Assembly: GCA_033060915.1 (NCBI GenBank)
Contig: CM065378.1
Coordinates: forward strand, 30,997,501-31,061,500
Length of the DNA stretch: 64,000 nucleotides
From: Euryodendron excelsum
Lineage: Eukaryota > Streptophyta > Magnoliopsida > Ericales > Pentaphylacaceae
Direction: 5' to 3'
Part shown: piece by piece, positions 34,829 to 46,683 of the stretch
Layout: each line of letters begins with the position of its first letter
How positions within the stretch are numbered: position 1 is the stretch's first letter
Position numbers and translations under genes: made by a program
The notes under the pieces: model-generated
What the model was told of the DNA's origin: nothing
Database searches by the model: none
Seen by the model: the letters and a program-made list of their open reading frames with translations, nothing else

Positions 34829-35725
34829 GTGACCCATTTTAGTTGTGGTGGATTCAGCATGGCACTGCGCGTAAACCACACAATGAGTGATGGATCTGGT
34901 TTTGCCCAATTCCTCAATGCAATTGCCGAGTTTGCCCATGGGGTAGAAACCGCACCTTTAGTGCCACCAGTGTGGGAAAGGGAGCTCCTAACTGCAAGAA
35001 AACCTCCCTCCATTACATGCCACCACCAAGAATACGACGAAGTGCTTGACCCCGAGGGCATATGGCTAGCAGCCATGATCGACAACAACAAAAACATGAT
35101 CCACAGGTCTTTCTTTTTCGGGCCTAAAGAGATAAAAGCCCTTCGAAACCATCTTCCCCCACAGCATTGCACAAGCTGCACGACATTTGAGGTCCTGATA
35201 GCATGTTTATGGCGATGCCGCACATCTTCCCTCGGACTGGATCCCAACGAGATCGGTCAAGTCTCATTGGCAATCAATGGACGCAGGCAGCACAGGCTGA
35301 AGGTACCCGTTGGATATTGCGGCAATGTTTTTGCCTGTCCGGCGGCGGTTTCAAAGGCTGAAATGCTTTCTACGCATCCATTGGAATATGCAGTGGAGTT
35401 GGTAAAGGAAGCCAAGGCCCAAATGAGTGAAGAGTATTTGAGGTCACTGGCTGATCTTACAGTCACCAAGGGACGGCCTCCACCTGCCATGGCAGGGAAC
35501 TATTTCGTTTCTGATACAAGGCATCTTGGCATTGACAAGGTCGATTTTGGGTGGGGGGGAACCGCTATATGGCGACCCTGCTAGGGCTATATCTTTGATT
35601 AGCTTCTACACAAGCTTCAAAGACAGTAGAGGAGGAGATGGGATTGTGGTGCCAATATGCTTGCCACAACCAGCCATGGAAAAGTTTGAACAGGAGCTGA
35701 AGAAAATGATTAATTAATTAATTGC
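34829..35725 (+). pseudogene. BAHD acyltransferase pseudogene, exon 2 (5' part)
   Basis: Starts after TCAG with VTHFSCGG and keeps the catalytic HTMSD and the structural VDFGWG. Immediately after TGG the G run is seven long (35553-35559) where six would hold the frame, a +1 slip. The original frame then ends within nine codons, while homology continues in the shifted frame ([20 protein letters not shown] to EQELKKM) up to about 35710. A retrotransposon LTR begins at 35726. The final ~20 codons are missing here and are found at 62907-63076. It also carries extra residues (LDPEGIWLAAMIDNN) that are shorter in the intact copy. Confidence 0.9.
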
Positions 35726-36956
35726 TGACTCAGTCTCTAAATGTATGCTTGAGATATTTCAAGTGTAGGACGACAGAGTAGTATAACTCGGAAGTATGAA
35801 ATTGATCCACAGGGAGCAAATTACACAGAACCACAAGCACTAAAACACTGCTCTCAGTTGCTCACAAAAACCTTACGACTTGCTTCTAAAAGGAAAGAAA
35901 AATATGATTGTTTTGAGATGGTATATTTGTCTAAACTAATTCAAATATTAATTGAAAACAATGTAGGTTTTAATTATTAATAAAAAGGTCCCGGGATCAG
36001 CCGCTTTAATCAATTGCATCTTTTGAAATTCCAAAGGAGATAATTCGACTACGTCGTGAGTCTTGGATTCAGAATATTTAGCAGTGAAAATAAATATTCC
36101 TCAAAACTTCAACTATTAAAATAAATCAAGTTGTTTTAATCAAGGACGAGCACCATCCATTCGCGTAGCCCATATACTGAATATAAATTCACTCATAAAT
36201 GTTACCGAACATAATCAAACGTCCAAGTTTTCAAAAGTTCTAAAATGAAGAAAATAAAAAGAGAAAAACTAGAAGATTTAACTTTAAAACCAAAACATAT
36301 CTCCTTCATTCATCCAAAACATTCAATTGATCTTCGCTTTTAATCCCGAGATTAAGAAGTTTAGCTATTCATATTCATAATGTAAAAACAAGGTGCATAA
36401 ACATAAACTGAATAAATTGATTGCAAACTTGAGAATCTGATTATAGGAATTGTGACTAACTATGAAAACCTTGCAATAAACTAGAAGGAATTCTATATCT
36501 ACAGCTGCTGCTAACTAAAACACTGTTGAAAATTGCGAACCCTAAAATACACTACAATTCTGGCTTATATAGGCTTCCAAAAAATCTGTAGGATTGCTCT
36601 ACCGTTCGAACGCATGGGCCACCGTTCGAATGCATCGAAAGACTGTTCGAATGCTGTGTCGAATGCACTTTGAATGGGAAAACCTGCTCTCTGAATCTTT
36701 CGAACGCACTTCGAACTTAGGCTTGACATGAGACCGTTCGACGTACCGTTCGAACGCTTAAGGTGACCGTTCGAACTCCCTTTGAACGCCTATTCTATTT
36801 CAGGGCCAATTAATCCCTTTTTAGCTAGGATTCCTAAAAATAACCACAAAACTAAGTTAGTAACGAATTAGGATTAAAATTAACACAATTAAACATAATA
36901 TAAAACTAACAATTAGCTAATTAAGACATGTAGATTGCACTTTTAGAGTACAATCA
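35726..36956 (-). repeat. Athila-like 3' LTR
   Basis: About 1,231 bp; the minus strand starts TGATTGTACTC and ends AGACTGAGTCA. Compared with the 5' LTR it has small deletions near 35945 and 36050. It abuts the truncated BAHD exon on its left. Confidence 0.88.
36564..36775 (-). promoter_or_regulatory. TTCGAA cluster and TATA box in the 3' LTR
   Basis: Seven perfect TTCGAA words (36605, 36625, 36646, 36699, 36710, 36749, 36770) plus variants, then TATATAAG at 36564-36571 downstream on the minus strand. Likely the LTR promoter. In this position it could also fire towards the truncated BAHD exon in antisense. Confidence 0.6.
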
Positions 36957-36964
36957 CACCCTCC
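36957..36964 (-). promoter_or_regulatory. Polypurine tract of the Athila-like element
   Basis: The minus strand reads GGAGGGTG directly before the 3' LTR start. It is the expected primer for plus-strand cDNA. Confidence 0.6.
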
Positions 36965-38724
36965 AACTAAGCTTTTGCTAGTCTCTAGCAAAATATTAAC
37001 ACTAAGAACCTATCTCCACTTTCGTGGGAGTCATGAGTGCATTTAGCATATGCACCAAGCCTTTAAACCCCTAGTGGATGAGTGGTGTTTCGTGAGGGCT
37101 TACAGTGATGAACACCCACAAACATCTATTCATGCAATGTCGATATGATAGTACAGACATATGAAGCACATATTAACCTCCTTCAAGTCACTACCAATCC
37201 ACCTAAATCATGAACCAATGCAAGGTAAAGGAATAAAAGCATTAAAGAAAGAAAATTACATTGAAATGTACTATTAATAGTATATAGCTTTAATGTCTCA
37301 AACTCCCACACTTATGTCCCTTATGCTTCGATCCAAATCTCACCGGGTATACCCTCAATTATGAATATGAACAACCATGGTCCTTCAATGGAAAGTTCAT
37401 TATAAGAGTAAATGTACAAAATATGCAAGTAGAGTAATTCCAATCAGCAAAGACCGATAAGCTATAGGTGTATCGACTTGACATAGCTTTATGAAAGAAT
37501 ATTTACTGTTTTAGCACCATTAGAGAATTGACATTGATGACTTATACGCAATTGAATTAAAGATTTATGTAATTTCGGATATTATGGCCATATGGATAGT
37601 GAATGAAAGAAGAGCAATGTAAAAAGATAGAAAGCAGTAATAGACTTCAGCATATGCACGCGCACTACACATGATGATTAATGAATATACACTCTCCACT
37701 TCCAACTTTTTGAATAACTTTCACTTTTTCTCATCCTCCTTTCCTTCCTTTTCCCATTTGGAATTCTTCCCCCCCCCCCCCCCCCCCCCCCCCCTTTTTT
37801 CTTTCTGCTCTTTTCTTTACTTTTCTACTCTATATACTTTTAACTTCACAAATACATAAGCAATGCACCAACTCCGGAATTGAGCATTGACAAACTTTTA
37901 AGCTCATGTGTATGCGAATATCGAGAAAGAAATATAACATGAATGGCTTAATAGAATGAAATGGCCTTTAGTTTTATAATTCAAAAATCACAACAAATCA
38001 AAACTTCAAGAGTGTATAAGATGTCAATAACTCCAATTAATACTCAACATGTAAACCAAAATCAAGCATAAGGAAGCTATTCAATGAATGAAGATCAATA
38101 AGATGACCTTGAGTAAATGTAACTCACTCTCAAAAGGCAATAAATAGGCTGTAAACCTCACAAGTTATAACATCTCCACCTTATAAGGACATGCATGCAT
38201 AAAAGAGAAAAATCAAAACATCATACAACTAATAGTGCATAATAATGTAAACTCACACTTATAACTGGTTTATGCCAAAAACTTGCATTGCATCAAAGAT
38301 ATAAAGGTGAATCGATCATAACTCAAATTAATCCAACACATGACTTCAGATATCCTCAACGTTGTAATTGCATTAGCATGAATACAGCTATGGTTCTCAT
38401 TAGAAATCCTCTCTAACACATCTATCATAAATAAAAACTAATCAATATAAATACTAATAAATGTGCTATAGATACAAACCATGATAACCCAACCATAAAA
38501 TTCTCAAACTTGTACCGAAGAACTCAAGTGTCTGAAGAGTAATCAACATATTGCCACACCTGAGACTAATCCATAAAACACGACAAGGTTTGTAGTATAA
38601 TAACCAAGGATAACAAATTATTAGGCATATAAACGAATTAAAACAAAACATGTATCCACTAATGTGCAAAATGAGTTTTAGATACATAAGATGATATGAA
38701 CATGAACAATCATAATATCTAAAC
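36965..38724 (-). other. Athila-like 3' untranslated internal region
   Basis: Non-coding DNA between the last ORF and the polypurine tract, normal for Athila elements. It includes a 26-base uninterrupted C run at 37769-37794. No other structure is recognised. Confidence 0.6.
37769..37794. repeat. 26-base poly-C run
   Basis: Twenty-six consecutive C, followed by TTTTTTC and preceded by GGAATTCTT. Such a run is unusually long for a plant genome and hard to sequence, so its length is uncertain. Confidence 0.85.
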
Positions 38725-39836
38725 TCTACCCCTCGTCATCCTCGTCATCCCCAGTTGGCGGTGGATGTATCCGATGATCCAAGCGCCGTACTAACACCAT
38801 CATCTGATCAAAGGTGGTCTGCTGGGCACGGATCTGACCCTCTAGCATTGTAACATGATCAATATGCTACTTCTGCACAACTACTCTCTCGACCAAGGCA
38901 GCCTCAATCTGCTCAAGCACAAGTCCTTGTTGTACAAGGGCCTGACTCTACTGCTTTAAGATAACTCCCTGAGCTGCCAAAGTCTCTCCAACAGAAGCTG
39001 CATACTCGGTACCTAACCCTGCTACTCCTCTGGCTGCTGTGCAAGCTGAGCTCCCTCTGCTTGCTGCTCTGGTGGGGGAGGTAAGTGTCCCTCTGGACGT
39101 CTAACATTCAACGCATCAATAGCCAACAACTGTTGCACCCAAAGTAATCCTAGGACAATACCGACCCCAGCCTCCTCTATCACAAAAGAGAGCAGACAAC
39201 CAAAAGGAATGGCCCCCTGCGCTTTCGGAAACGCATACTCAGTGTATAATGCCACAAACATGAATCTCGGCAAATCGATAGACCTCTGAGTACTAATGGC
39301 CCAAAGAAGAGTTGTTCTGGCCCACTCACCTCAGTGTGATCCATGATCGAAAAAAGCGAGTGGCACGAGAACAAAAATAACGGCTGGTAACACAATGTAA
39401 GCACTCTCATGGGCAACTGCCGTCTACCCACCCAATGTGTCCCCTCAACACATACCTCAGCGGATATAACATCAAAATCCGGTGCCCCCTCAGCTGGGTA
39501 ACTAAATTGCGCTCGAACGGTAATGAGTGCGTCCTAACCTGATGCCCTCTCACCCACGACTCAATCACCTCCTACCCCAGAGTGGTAATAGCCCTACGGA
39601 TGTTCGCCATAAACTCGGCCATCAGTATGAACACACACGACCCCTGGAAGCGAGCCAATGGATCCCACTGCCTCCTAACAAACTTCTCCTCCCATCGGTA
39701 AATACCACCCCTAAAAGCATGGAGAGCGAACTCCTGCTCTCTAGGGGACCCTTTCACGCTCCAGGTTTCAGTAAACGCATCTGAGGCAGCCTCACTAATG
39801 AATCTCCCAACATCATATGCTGGGGGAGGCGGTAAT
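38725..39836 (-). pseudogene. Athila-like post-pol ORF B (env-position), main part
   Basis: Continues the short 5' piece at 44791-44854, from which it is cut by a 4.95-kb solo LTR at 39837-44790. The first ~90 codons are open (PPPAYDVGRFISEAASDAF, then IYRWEEKFVRRQWDPLARFQ and FMANIRRAI), of the type at the start of the plant transposon protein domain in post-pol ORFs of Athila. The middle has stops and the 3' end encodes a glutamine-rich, coiled-coil-like part (VLEQIEAALVERVVVQK) and an acidic tail (TGDDEDDEG). The role of this ORF is not established. No signal peptide or membrane segment is visible. Confidence 0.55.
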
Positions 39837-40379
39837 TGTCGCACCTAGATTTTTCACACTCGAGGACTACTCACACAAGTGGGAAAAATGTTGTACTCTC
39901 TCGTTAGAACTCACCCTCCTAGAAGAATAAGTGCGACTAGGTTTGAATTGAAAATTGGTTTGAATAAAGGGCTTTTGAAAAAGATTTGGAGTCGCCACCG
40001 AACTTGATTAAGGTGAGTTAGGTCACCTAAAACTAAGAATAATCCTAAGACTACACTTAGGGTTTTTGAAAAAAGGTTTCAAAATATCACCTCAAGAGAG
40101 GGTTTTTAAGAAAATAGGTTGTTTGGTAACCTTTGGAAAACATTTAGCCCTTTTTAAAAAACAACTCCTTTTTGGTCTATGAAAACAGTGATCTAGATTC
40201 GGAGGTTGGTTACATGTAGGGAAGACACACTAAGCCATCATCCTACCCCACCCTTTTGGTACCTACATGTCAATCTACCCTAGATTCACCTATGAGAGTT
40301 TTTAATTAACTGTTGACCAATCCTATTCACTTTATAAAAACAATGTTTGAAAACTAACATGATGCATGATATGCAAGTG

Positions 40380-42290
40380 TAAGGAAAGAGAATGGAAGAA
40401 TAGATTTGGAAAGAGATTGATTTGATTTGAAAATGGATTTGAAGAGATGGAATTGAAATTGGAAAGTTTGAAAATTTGGAAATAGAAATCTGAAAATAGA
40501 AATTTCGAAATTGGAATTTTGAAAATAGATTGGAATTTGAGATTTGAAAAATGTGGAGACCGCACCTATGGGGGTGGAATTGAAAGTTTGAAAAGTGTTG
40601 TGACCGCACCTATGAAGGTTGCCTACGTATCCCTTTGGGGGAATCAGGTCAGTCGTAGTTCGGACCGGAGTTCGATTGAAAATAGAAGAGTTGATTTGAA
40701 GAAGAGATTGATTTGAAAATTAGATTTGATTTGAGATTAGAAGAGGAGATTGAAAATTGAAATTGAGAAGATTGGACTTGCTTTGGAAAGATTGATTTTG
40801 GAAAGACTTGGTTTTAGGAAACCTAGACTTAGGAAAGAGTCTTAGGAAAGATTTGACTCGACTTGGAAGGTTTAGAGAAAAATTAGATTTAGGAAATGTT
40901 TGAATTAAGAAAGGTCCGATTTAGGAAAGTTTCGAATTAGGAAAGTTTCATTTTTGGAAAGTTTCAAAATTAGAAAAGTTTCATTTTTGGAAAGTTTCAT
41001 TTTTGGAAAGTTTCATTTTGGAATGTTTCAAAATTAGGAAAGTTTTAGGTTTAAGAAAGTTTTGAAATGAGAAAGTTTTGAAAGTTAGAAAGTTTCATTT
41101 TAGGAAAGGTTTGAAAAAGGAAAGTTTTCAATTTAGGAAATGTTTGAATTAAGAAAGTTTTAACTTAAGAAAGTCTTGAATTAAGAAAGTTTCGAGTTTA
41201 GGAAAGTTTTAGATTTGAAAAGACTTTGAAGTTTTGGAAAGTTTAGAATTTGGAAAGATTTAGGTTTAGAAAGATTTAACTTAAGAAAGTTTCAAATTTA
41301 GAAAGTTTTGAATTTGGAAAGATTTGAAATTTAGAAAATTTAAGATTTAGAAAATTTTAGAGTTTGAGTTTTAAAAAATCTTGAGATTAGGAAAGGTTTG
41401 AGTTTAGGAAAAGGTTTGAAAACTTAGATTTGAAAAGTTAAGATTTGAAAAGAGGATAGAATTAGGAAAGGGTTGAATTAGGAAAGATTTAGATTTCGAG
41501 TTTTAAAATTTAGGAAAGATTTTTATGTTTAAGTTTTGGAAACTTAAGATTTAAAAAGGTGAAAGATTAGGAAGGAGTTGAATTAAGAAAGAGTTGAATT
41601 AGGAAAGGATTGAATTTGGTTTCTAAACGCAAAGGTTGGATTTTGTTTCCAAAAACGGAGGATTGGATTTGGTTTCCTAAACACAAAGGTTGGATTTTGG
41701 TTTCCTAAAAGGAAGATAAGATTTGGCAAGGATTTGGCAAGGGAGATTCTAGAAACCCTAGATTTGAAAAATTATAGTTTCGACGTAGAAAATAGGTTTT
41801 GAAAACATATATAGTTTGGATGTGAAAACAAGAGGTTTTGGAAACCTAGGTTTGGGGCGAAGTTTGAAAACCATGTTTTTGGAAAGAAAATTAGGGTTTC
41901 CTAATTGTGAGTTCTAGGGCTTGACTTGGGCTCTAAGGAAAGAGTTTTTGGAAGGTGCGTTTTTGGAAACGAAGGTTTTGGAAGGAAATCCTAAAGAGAA
42001 ATTTTTAGAAGGGAGATTTTGGAAAGAGAGTTTTTGAAAAGATTTTTGGTGAGAATTTTTCTAGGAAGATTTTTGGTAGAAGACTGTTGAAGAGAGTTTT
42101 TGAAAAGATTTTTGGTGAACGTTTTTAGAAAGTGGATTTTGCGAAGAGGATTTTGGAAAGGAGTTGAAAAAGGGAGTTTTGAAAAATAGATTTTGGGAGG
42201 GAGTTTTTGAAAACAATTTTGGAGAGGAGAGTTTTAGGAAAGTATGTTGAAAAAGAGATTTTTAGGAAGAAAGACTTTATGAAAAGAGAG
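40380..42290. repeat. Purine-rich tract of giant LTR copy B
   Basis: About 1.9 kb of loosely tandem 15-20-bp words (GAAAGTTT, AATTAGGAAAG, TTTGGAAAG) with strong G+A+T over C bias on the plus strand. The equivalent pyrimidine-rich tracts in the oppositely oriented copies are at about 49560-51200 and 53640-55340. Confidence 0.8.
40600..40672 (-). repeat. Conserved block in giant LTR copy B
   Basis: Matches 51213-51292 and 55371-55450: a stretch reading CCGAACTACGACTGACCTG then GGATACGTAGGCAACC (minus strand here). It stands out as better conserved and more complex than the low-complexity DNA around it. Confidence 0.65.
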
Positions 42291-43173
42291 TTTTTAGGTG
42301 TAAAAACATCTCACTTTCCTAAAGTAATTCTAACCATAAGAGGGCTAGAACCATTTTAGGAAAGCGGTTTTAAAAACAACAAGATTTGAAAATATGGACC
42401 GTATTGGTCACTTTAAATTTAACACTTTCCTAAAGCAATCCTAGCCATGGAAAAGCTAGAATCACCCTAGGATTGTAGTTTTGAAAACAAGTTTTTGAAA
42501 AGAGGATTTTGATGCAATTTTGAAAACGATTTGAAAAACAACTTTGAAAACGGTTTTTGGAAGATGCAAGATTATGATATGCACAATGCAATTTTGGGGT
42601 CGTGAACATACAAGGCTAAGGCTTCACCACATAATCAAGCGGGCCGGACCCACGTGGTCTCTGGTTAGACTAGAAGAAAGTCCCCGACACGGTGACTCTC
42701 CAATAGCCCAATCTTACACATGTACCGGGAATCCCCTTGTTTCAAGCATGCAAAGAAAGGGGGGAAAGAGATGGGGGATTAAAATAGAGAAAACCCAAGT
42801 GGGTTAGGAGAGAGAAGAGAGAGGGGGAAGTGCGAAAATTTAAAGAGAAAGCCTACCTTGTATCTTCTTTAATTTGCGCGCCTTGCTTGTCTTCGGTCTT
42901 CGGTCTTCATCTTGATCTTCATCTTCAATCTTCAAGAGTTGTCTTCAAACTTTAGATTGCAGCTCTTTAAGTCTTCAAAGGAGGTTTGGAGGTTAATGTA
43001 TGAGTGTATGAGAGTGTGTATGAGTGTATAGGAGGCTAGGGTTTAGTGTATGGTGGCTAGGGTTTGGGAAACCTAAGAAAGCTAGGGTTTTTAGGGTGCA
43101 CGAGCTCTGTATATCGAAATATATGATTTCTAGGTTGAGTTTGAGGATCCTTTAAACGCTGGAGGAGGCTCTG

Positions 43174-43285
43174 TATTTATAGAGGTTGGACAATACTGGC
43201 GCCGGGCCAAAATTTACACTAGTGCCACTAGGAGTGGCGCCAGGCCATTTTTTGGCTTGGCGCCACTACTAGTGGCGCCAGCCAT
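43174..43285 (-). promoter_or_regulatory. GGCGCC palindromes and TATA box of giant LTR copy B
   Basis: TGGCGCCACTA-C-TAGTGGCGCCA (43258-43280) is an 11-bp perfect inverted repeat, with two partial copies, followed on the minus strand by TATAAATA (43174-43181) about 15-80 bp downstream. The same arrangement exists in the other two copies. Likely LTR promoter. Confidence 0.6.
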
Positions 43286-44236
43286 TTAGGAAATGTTTAA
43301 GGTCGGCAAGCAACGTATCTTTGACTAGATTTGGGCACCTGTACTAGTGACTACCATACAATCTTTAACCTGGCTTCACTAGGAGTGACTCCGGAAAGTT
43401 CGGGAATGATTTGAAGGAGCCGGGAATGACCCGGAAGGCCGGAAAGGAGCACGAACACTTAAAATAGTGTCCTGGAGGTATTTGACTTGAAAAGTGAGGA
43501 TAAGGTGGGTCGGAAAGGTTGACCGGGCCTTTAGGGGCAAAACGGTCAATCGGACCGGGAAACTGCCGGGACAGACTCGGACTGTCCCGGAAGAAGACTT
43601 AGGATCTAGAAACATTATTCAAAATGTTCCCAGAGGTTGCCGGTTTGATTCCCAAAGCCGGCATGGTTGGAAAAGGAAACCGACCCACTAGGGGCAAAAC
43701 GGTCATTTTGCACCGGGTTGGCCAAAACTAACTCGGAATGATCCGGAAAGATAAGGAAAGGCTGAGAATACTACACGAAGCATTCTCGGGAGGTTACCAG
43801 TTTGATATCCAAAGCCGGTGTGGTCGGAAAAGGAGACCAGCCCACCAGGGGCAAAATGGTCATTTCGCACCGGGATTGCTGGAACTGACTCAGAATGGTC
43901 CGGACAGATAAGGAAGGGTTGAGAGTACTATAAAAAGCAGTCTCAGAAGGTTACCGGTTTGATACCCAGAGCCGGTGTGGTTCCCGGGGCGTTCAGATGC
44001 CTAGGGGCAAAATGGTCACTTTGACCGAAAAGTCTCGAAAAAGGTCCAAAGAGCAGTTTGGTCATTTTTCACCAAAGTTGGCTAACAGACACTGGTGTTG
44101 ACCTGGGTTTTGAGTGTTTCCGCCACTCTGACGGTGGTTGTCGTGACAAAGGGGTTTGTTGGCAATTCCCTATATCGACCTATTTGTAAGTATTTCCGCT
44201 ACTCTAACGGTTTTGTGAGTAGTTTCGCTACTCAGA

Positions 44237-44600
44237 CCGTCTCGTGGAATAAACTGTCCCGAGAGAGGGATTGGAAAGGGGTCTTACCGTCTTTGAAAAG
44301 ACGTGCCTAGATTGGAACCGTCTCGAGGAATAAGCTGTCTCGAGAGAGGGATTGGAAAGGGGTCATACCGTCTTTGAAAAGACGTGCCTGGATTGGAACC
44401 GTCTCAAGGAATAAACTGTCTCGAGAGTGGGATTGGAAAGGGGACTTATCATCTCTGAGGAGACGTGCCTGAATTGGAACCGTCTCGAGGAATAAACTGT
44501 CTTGAGAGAGGGATTGGAAAGGGATCTTATCGTCTTCGAAAAGACGGGCTTGGATTGGAACCGTCTCGAGGAATAAACTGTCTTGAGAGTGGGATTGGAA
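44237..44600. repeat. 81-bp tandem repeat, about 4.5 units, in giant LTR copy B
   Basis: Units start at 44237, 44318, 44399, 44480 and 44561 with CCGTCTCGAGGAATAA. Each contains a hairpin word (GTCTTTGAAAAGAC) and GGGATTGGAAAGG. The period is a multiple of three, which creates a repetitive frame on both strands that I do not consider a gene. Confidence 0.85.
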
Positions 44601-44790
44601 AGGAAAGGACAATGCCCCTAAGGGTATTTTGGTCATTTTGCCTCTATTTGGGCCTGGCGGGCCTGCGAAGCAATGGACAAACGGGATTTGGACTTAGAAT
44701 GTTGTTTTGATTGGAATATACCCACAATGACTTGAACATAAGTCTGGACGGAGTGTAGACTGCCGAGCGGTCAAAAATGGGGTGCTTACA

Positions 44791-44854
44791 GTAATGCCGC
44801 CCCCCAGCCTCTACCTCTACCAACTCTACTGCCCTGGCCAGCTCGACTAGCCAT
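44791..44854 (-). pseudogene. Athila-like post-pol ORF B, first ~22 codons
   Basis: ATG at 44852-44854, reading MASRAGQGSRVGRGRGWG, an Arg/Gly-rich start. The frame is cut by giant solo LTR copy B and resumes at 39836. It lies about 220 bp downstream of the internal TTCGAA/TATA module. Confidence 0.55.
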
Positions 44855-45062
44855 GATTATGCAAGTAGCTAAAGTGTAAACTACTCTAGGAATATAAAAT
44901 AATGCACGAGAAAGGCTCAAGAGTAGTACCTAAAGCAGGAATAGATGATGGAGTGCGAATGTAGACTCGTGCTCGAGCTCCGACAGGGCCTTGCTAACTC
45001 AGAAACTCCGAAAACACTCAACTTTTCACTAATTTTACGTTTGAATTGAGTTTGAACTTAAC

Positions 45063-45196
45063 TTCGAATGCCCCTATTTATAGAATCTGGGAACCCGTTC
45101 GACGGCCATTCGAACGCCACTTAAAACGCCACCGTTCGAACTGTCGTCTAACGCTTTTCGAACGGTCCTGTTCGAAAGCACTCATTACCGTTCGAG
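45063..45196 (-). promoter_or_regulatory. Internal TTCGAA cluster plus TATA box upstream of ORF B
   Basis: On the minus strand: TTCGAG (45191), TTCGAA at 45171, 45157, 45135 and 45109, a TTCGAC at 45098, then CTATAAATA at 45075-45083, then another TTCGAA at 45063. This repeats the promoter layout of the element's own LTR, but inside the element, about 220 bp before the ORF B start codon. An internal promoter for the post-pol ORF is inferred; no transcript evidence is available here. Confidence 0.5.
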
Positions 45197-45552
45197 TGGT
45201 CAGCCTGGAATTCAACTCAACAGAACACAAAACAAAACAAAAACTAACAAAAATCACACAAAACAAAATGAAAAACACCCTAACATTAACACAGAGTGAA
45301 AACACAGAGCTCTCTCCCCCCCCCCCCTTCTTCTTCCTAAAGGTAGGCCAAATCCTCGAGGCCTTAGAACAATGCATAAACAAAGGGAAAAACAACTCAT
45401 GATCCATAATAAAATTATCCATGTAAAGTATCGAGATCAAAGGCTATATGCATCCACAATATGATATAAAATAAAACAAAAGACAACTACTAACGAAAAC
45501 TAAACCAATTCCCTACATACTAGAAAGCTCAAGAAAAACCATAGAGTCAAAA

Positions 45553-46518
45553 CTAAATAGTATCACGAGACTTAAGCGCCTTAATCTCCGCCTTTAACTC
45601 CTGAATCTGAGAGTGCAAATCCTCAAGATAACGAGATGACTTGTTAGCTTCAGTTGGTCGCTCAAAGGAAATGTCTACCCCACAAATCGGATAGCCAGAG
45701 TACTGAATAGTATCGACAGACAGAATAGGAACTCGGGCAGCTTTCAAGAACTCATTGATCAAAAGACCAAAGGGCATAGGATCATAGGATAAACGAGACT
45801 CTGCAATGGCCTTCAAGATAAGATTCAAAAGGTCAATAGCGTACCCTTTACCAATAATGTACAACCACACACAACGGGAGCGGTGTACAATCGTGATAGA
45901 GTGCTTCTTAAGAATGATATTGGTGGCTACTGTTAAATTTAGAATCTGGTATTTATGCTTCAAAAATGCCACTGGAATGGTAGACTGCTGCTACGGAACA
46001 GAGGTAAACTGGAGTTACAAAAGAAGTTCCTCACTAGTAGGCGGAGAACAAGGGAATGACAAATAATCAGGATGACAATTGGATGATATACGTAGAAGAC
46101 GACCAACGTCCTCTTTGGCAATGGTAATGGTCCGGCCGCTGACCGTAGAGGTCAAGATAAGCTCATACTGAGAGGCATGAGTCAAATAAGCATAAAACTC
46201 CCGAACCATATCAACATTAATAGCCCCTTCTTTGCAAAGCATATGAACCCATCCCATATGAAGGAAATCAGCTCGTAAAAGATCATCCGCAAACCCTGAT
46301 AAGTGAATACGACGCTCGATGAGGACCTCACGACCATGGAAATTGGCCATGAACATGTCTTTCTCCCGTGAATTAGCAAAGCGCTCAACTTCGGTTCGAC
46401 TTCGTTTATGACCTCTTTTGGATAACTTGGTTCCAAGAAATGCCGTTATATGTGCGCCAGGAATGATAAGGAAACTGGTCAAGAAAAACTTAAAAGAAAA
46501 CAAAACAACCCAAAACAA
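45553..46518 (-). pseudogene. Athila-like post-pol ORF A, plant transposon protein domain
   Basis: Two open segments (46518-46015 and 45972-45553) separated by a stop form one domain. The text (VREFYAYLTHASQYELILTS then VSGRTITIAKEDVGRLLRIS, and later VWLYIIGKGYAIDLLNLILKAI, PFGLLINEFLKAARV) matches the 'putative plant transposon protein' domain found after pol in Athila elements. A C-terminal helix (LEDLHSQIQELKAEIKALKS) looks like a coiled coil. A hydrophobic stretch near the N terminus (MFWVVLFSFKFFLTSFLII) may lie upstream of the true start. Function is unknown. Confidence 0.65.
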
Positions 46519-46683
46519 AGAAAAACAAGACTTAATAAAAAGAAAAGAAAATTAAAATAGAATAGAGTAAACTAAAAATAAAACAAACGAAAGAACTCTA
46601 AAAAGATGAAAACAAAATAGTAGAAATAGTGATAATAGTGTACAGAAAAATACAAAATTTACATCTCGCCGTCTGGAAGGCGG

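Larger units (their letters stand above)
39837..44790 (-). mobile_element. Giant solo LTR copy B (4.95 kb)
   Basis: Plus strand TGTCGCACC...GGTGCTTACA, i.e. TGTAAGCACCCC...TGCGACA on the minus strand, with a perfect GTAAT duplication (39832-39836 and 44791-44795). Same termini and internal order as 47208-52041 and 52114-56171. It has no coding region, no internal LTR boundary and no primer site, so it is a solo LTR rather than a full element. LTRs of 4-5 kb are typical of Tat/Ogre-type gypsy elements; that assignment is inference. Confidence 0.85.

Noticed and set aside
44307..44636. 109-codon minus-strand frame with repeated peptide units
   Set aside because: Created by the 81-bp tandem repeat, whose period is a multiple of three. 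Other strands and frames are open too.
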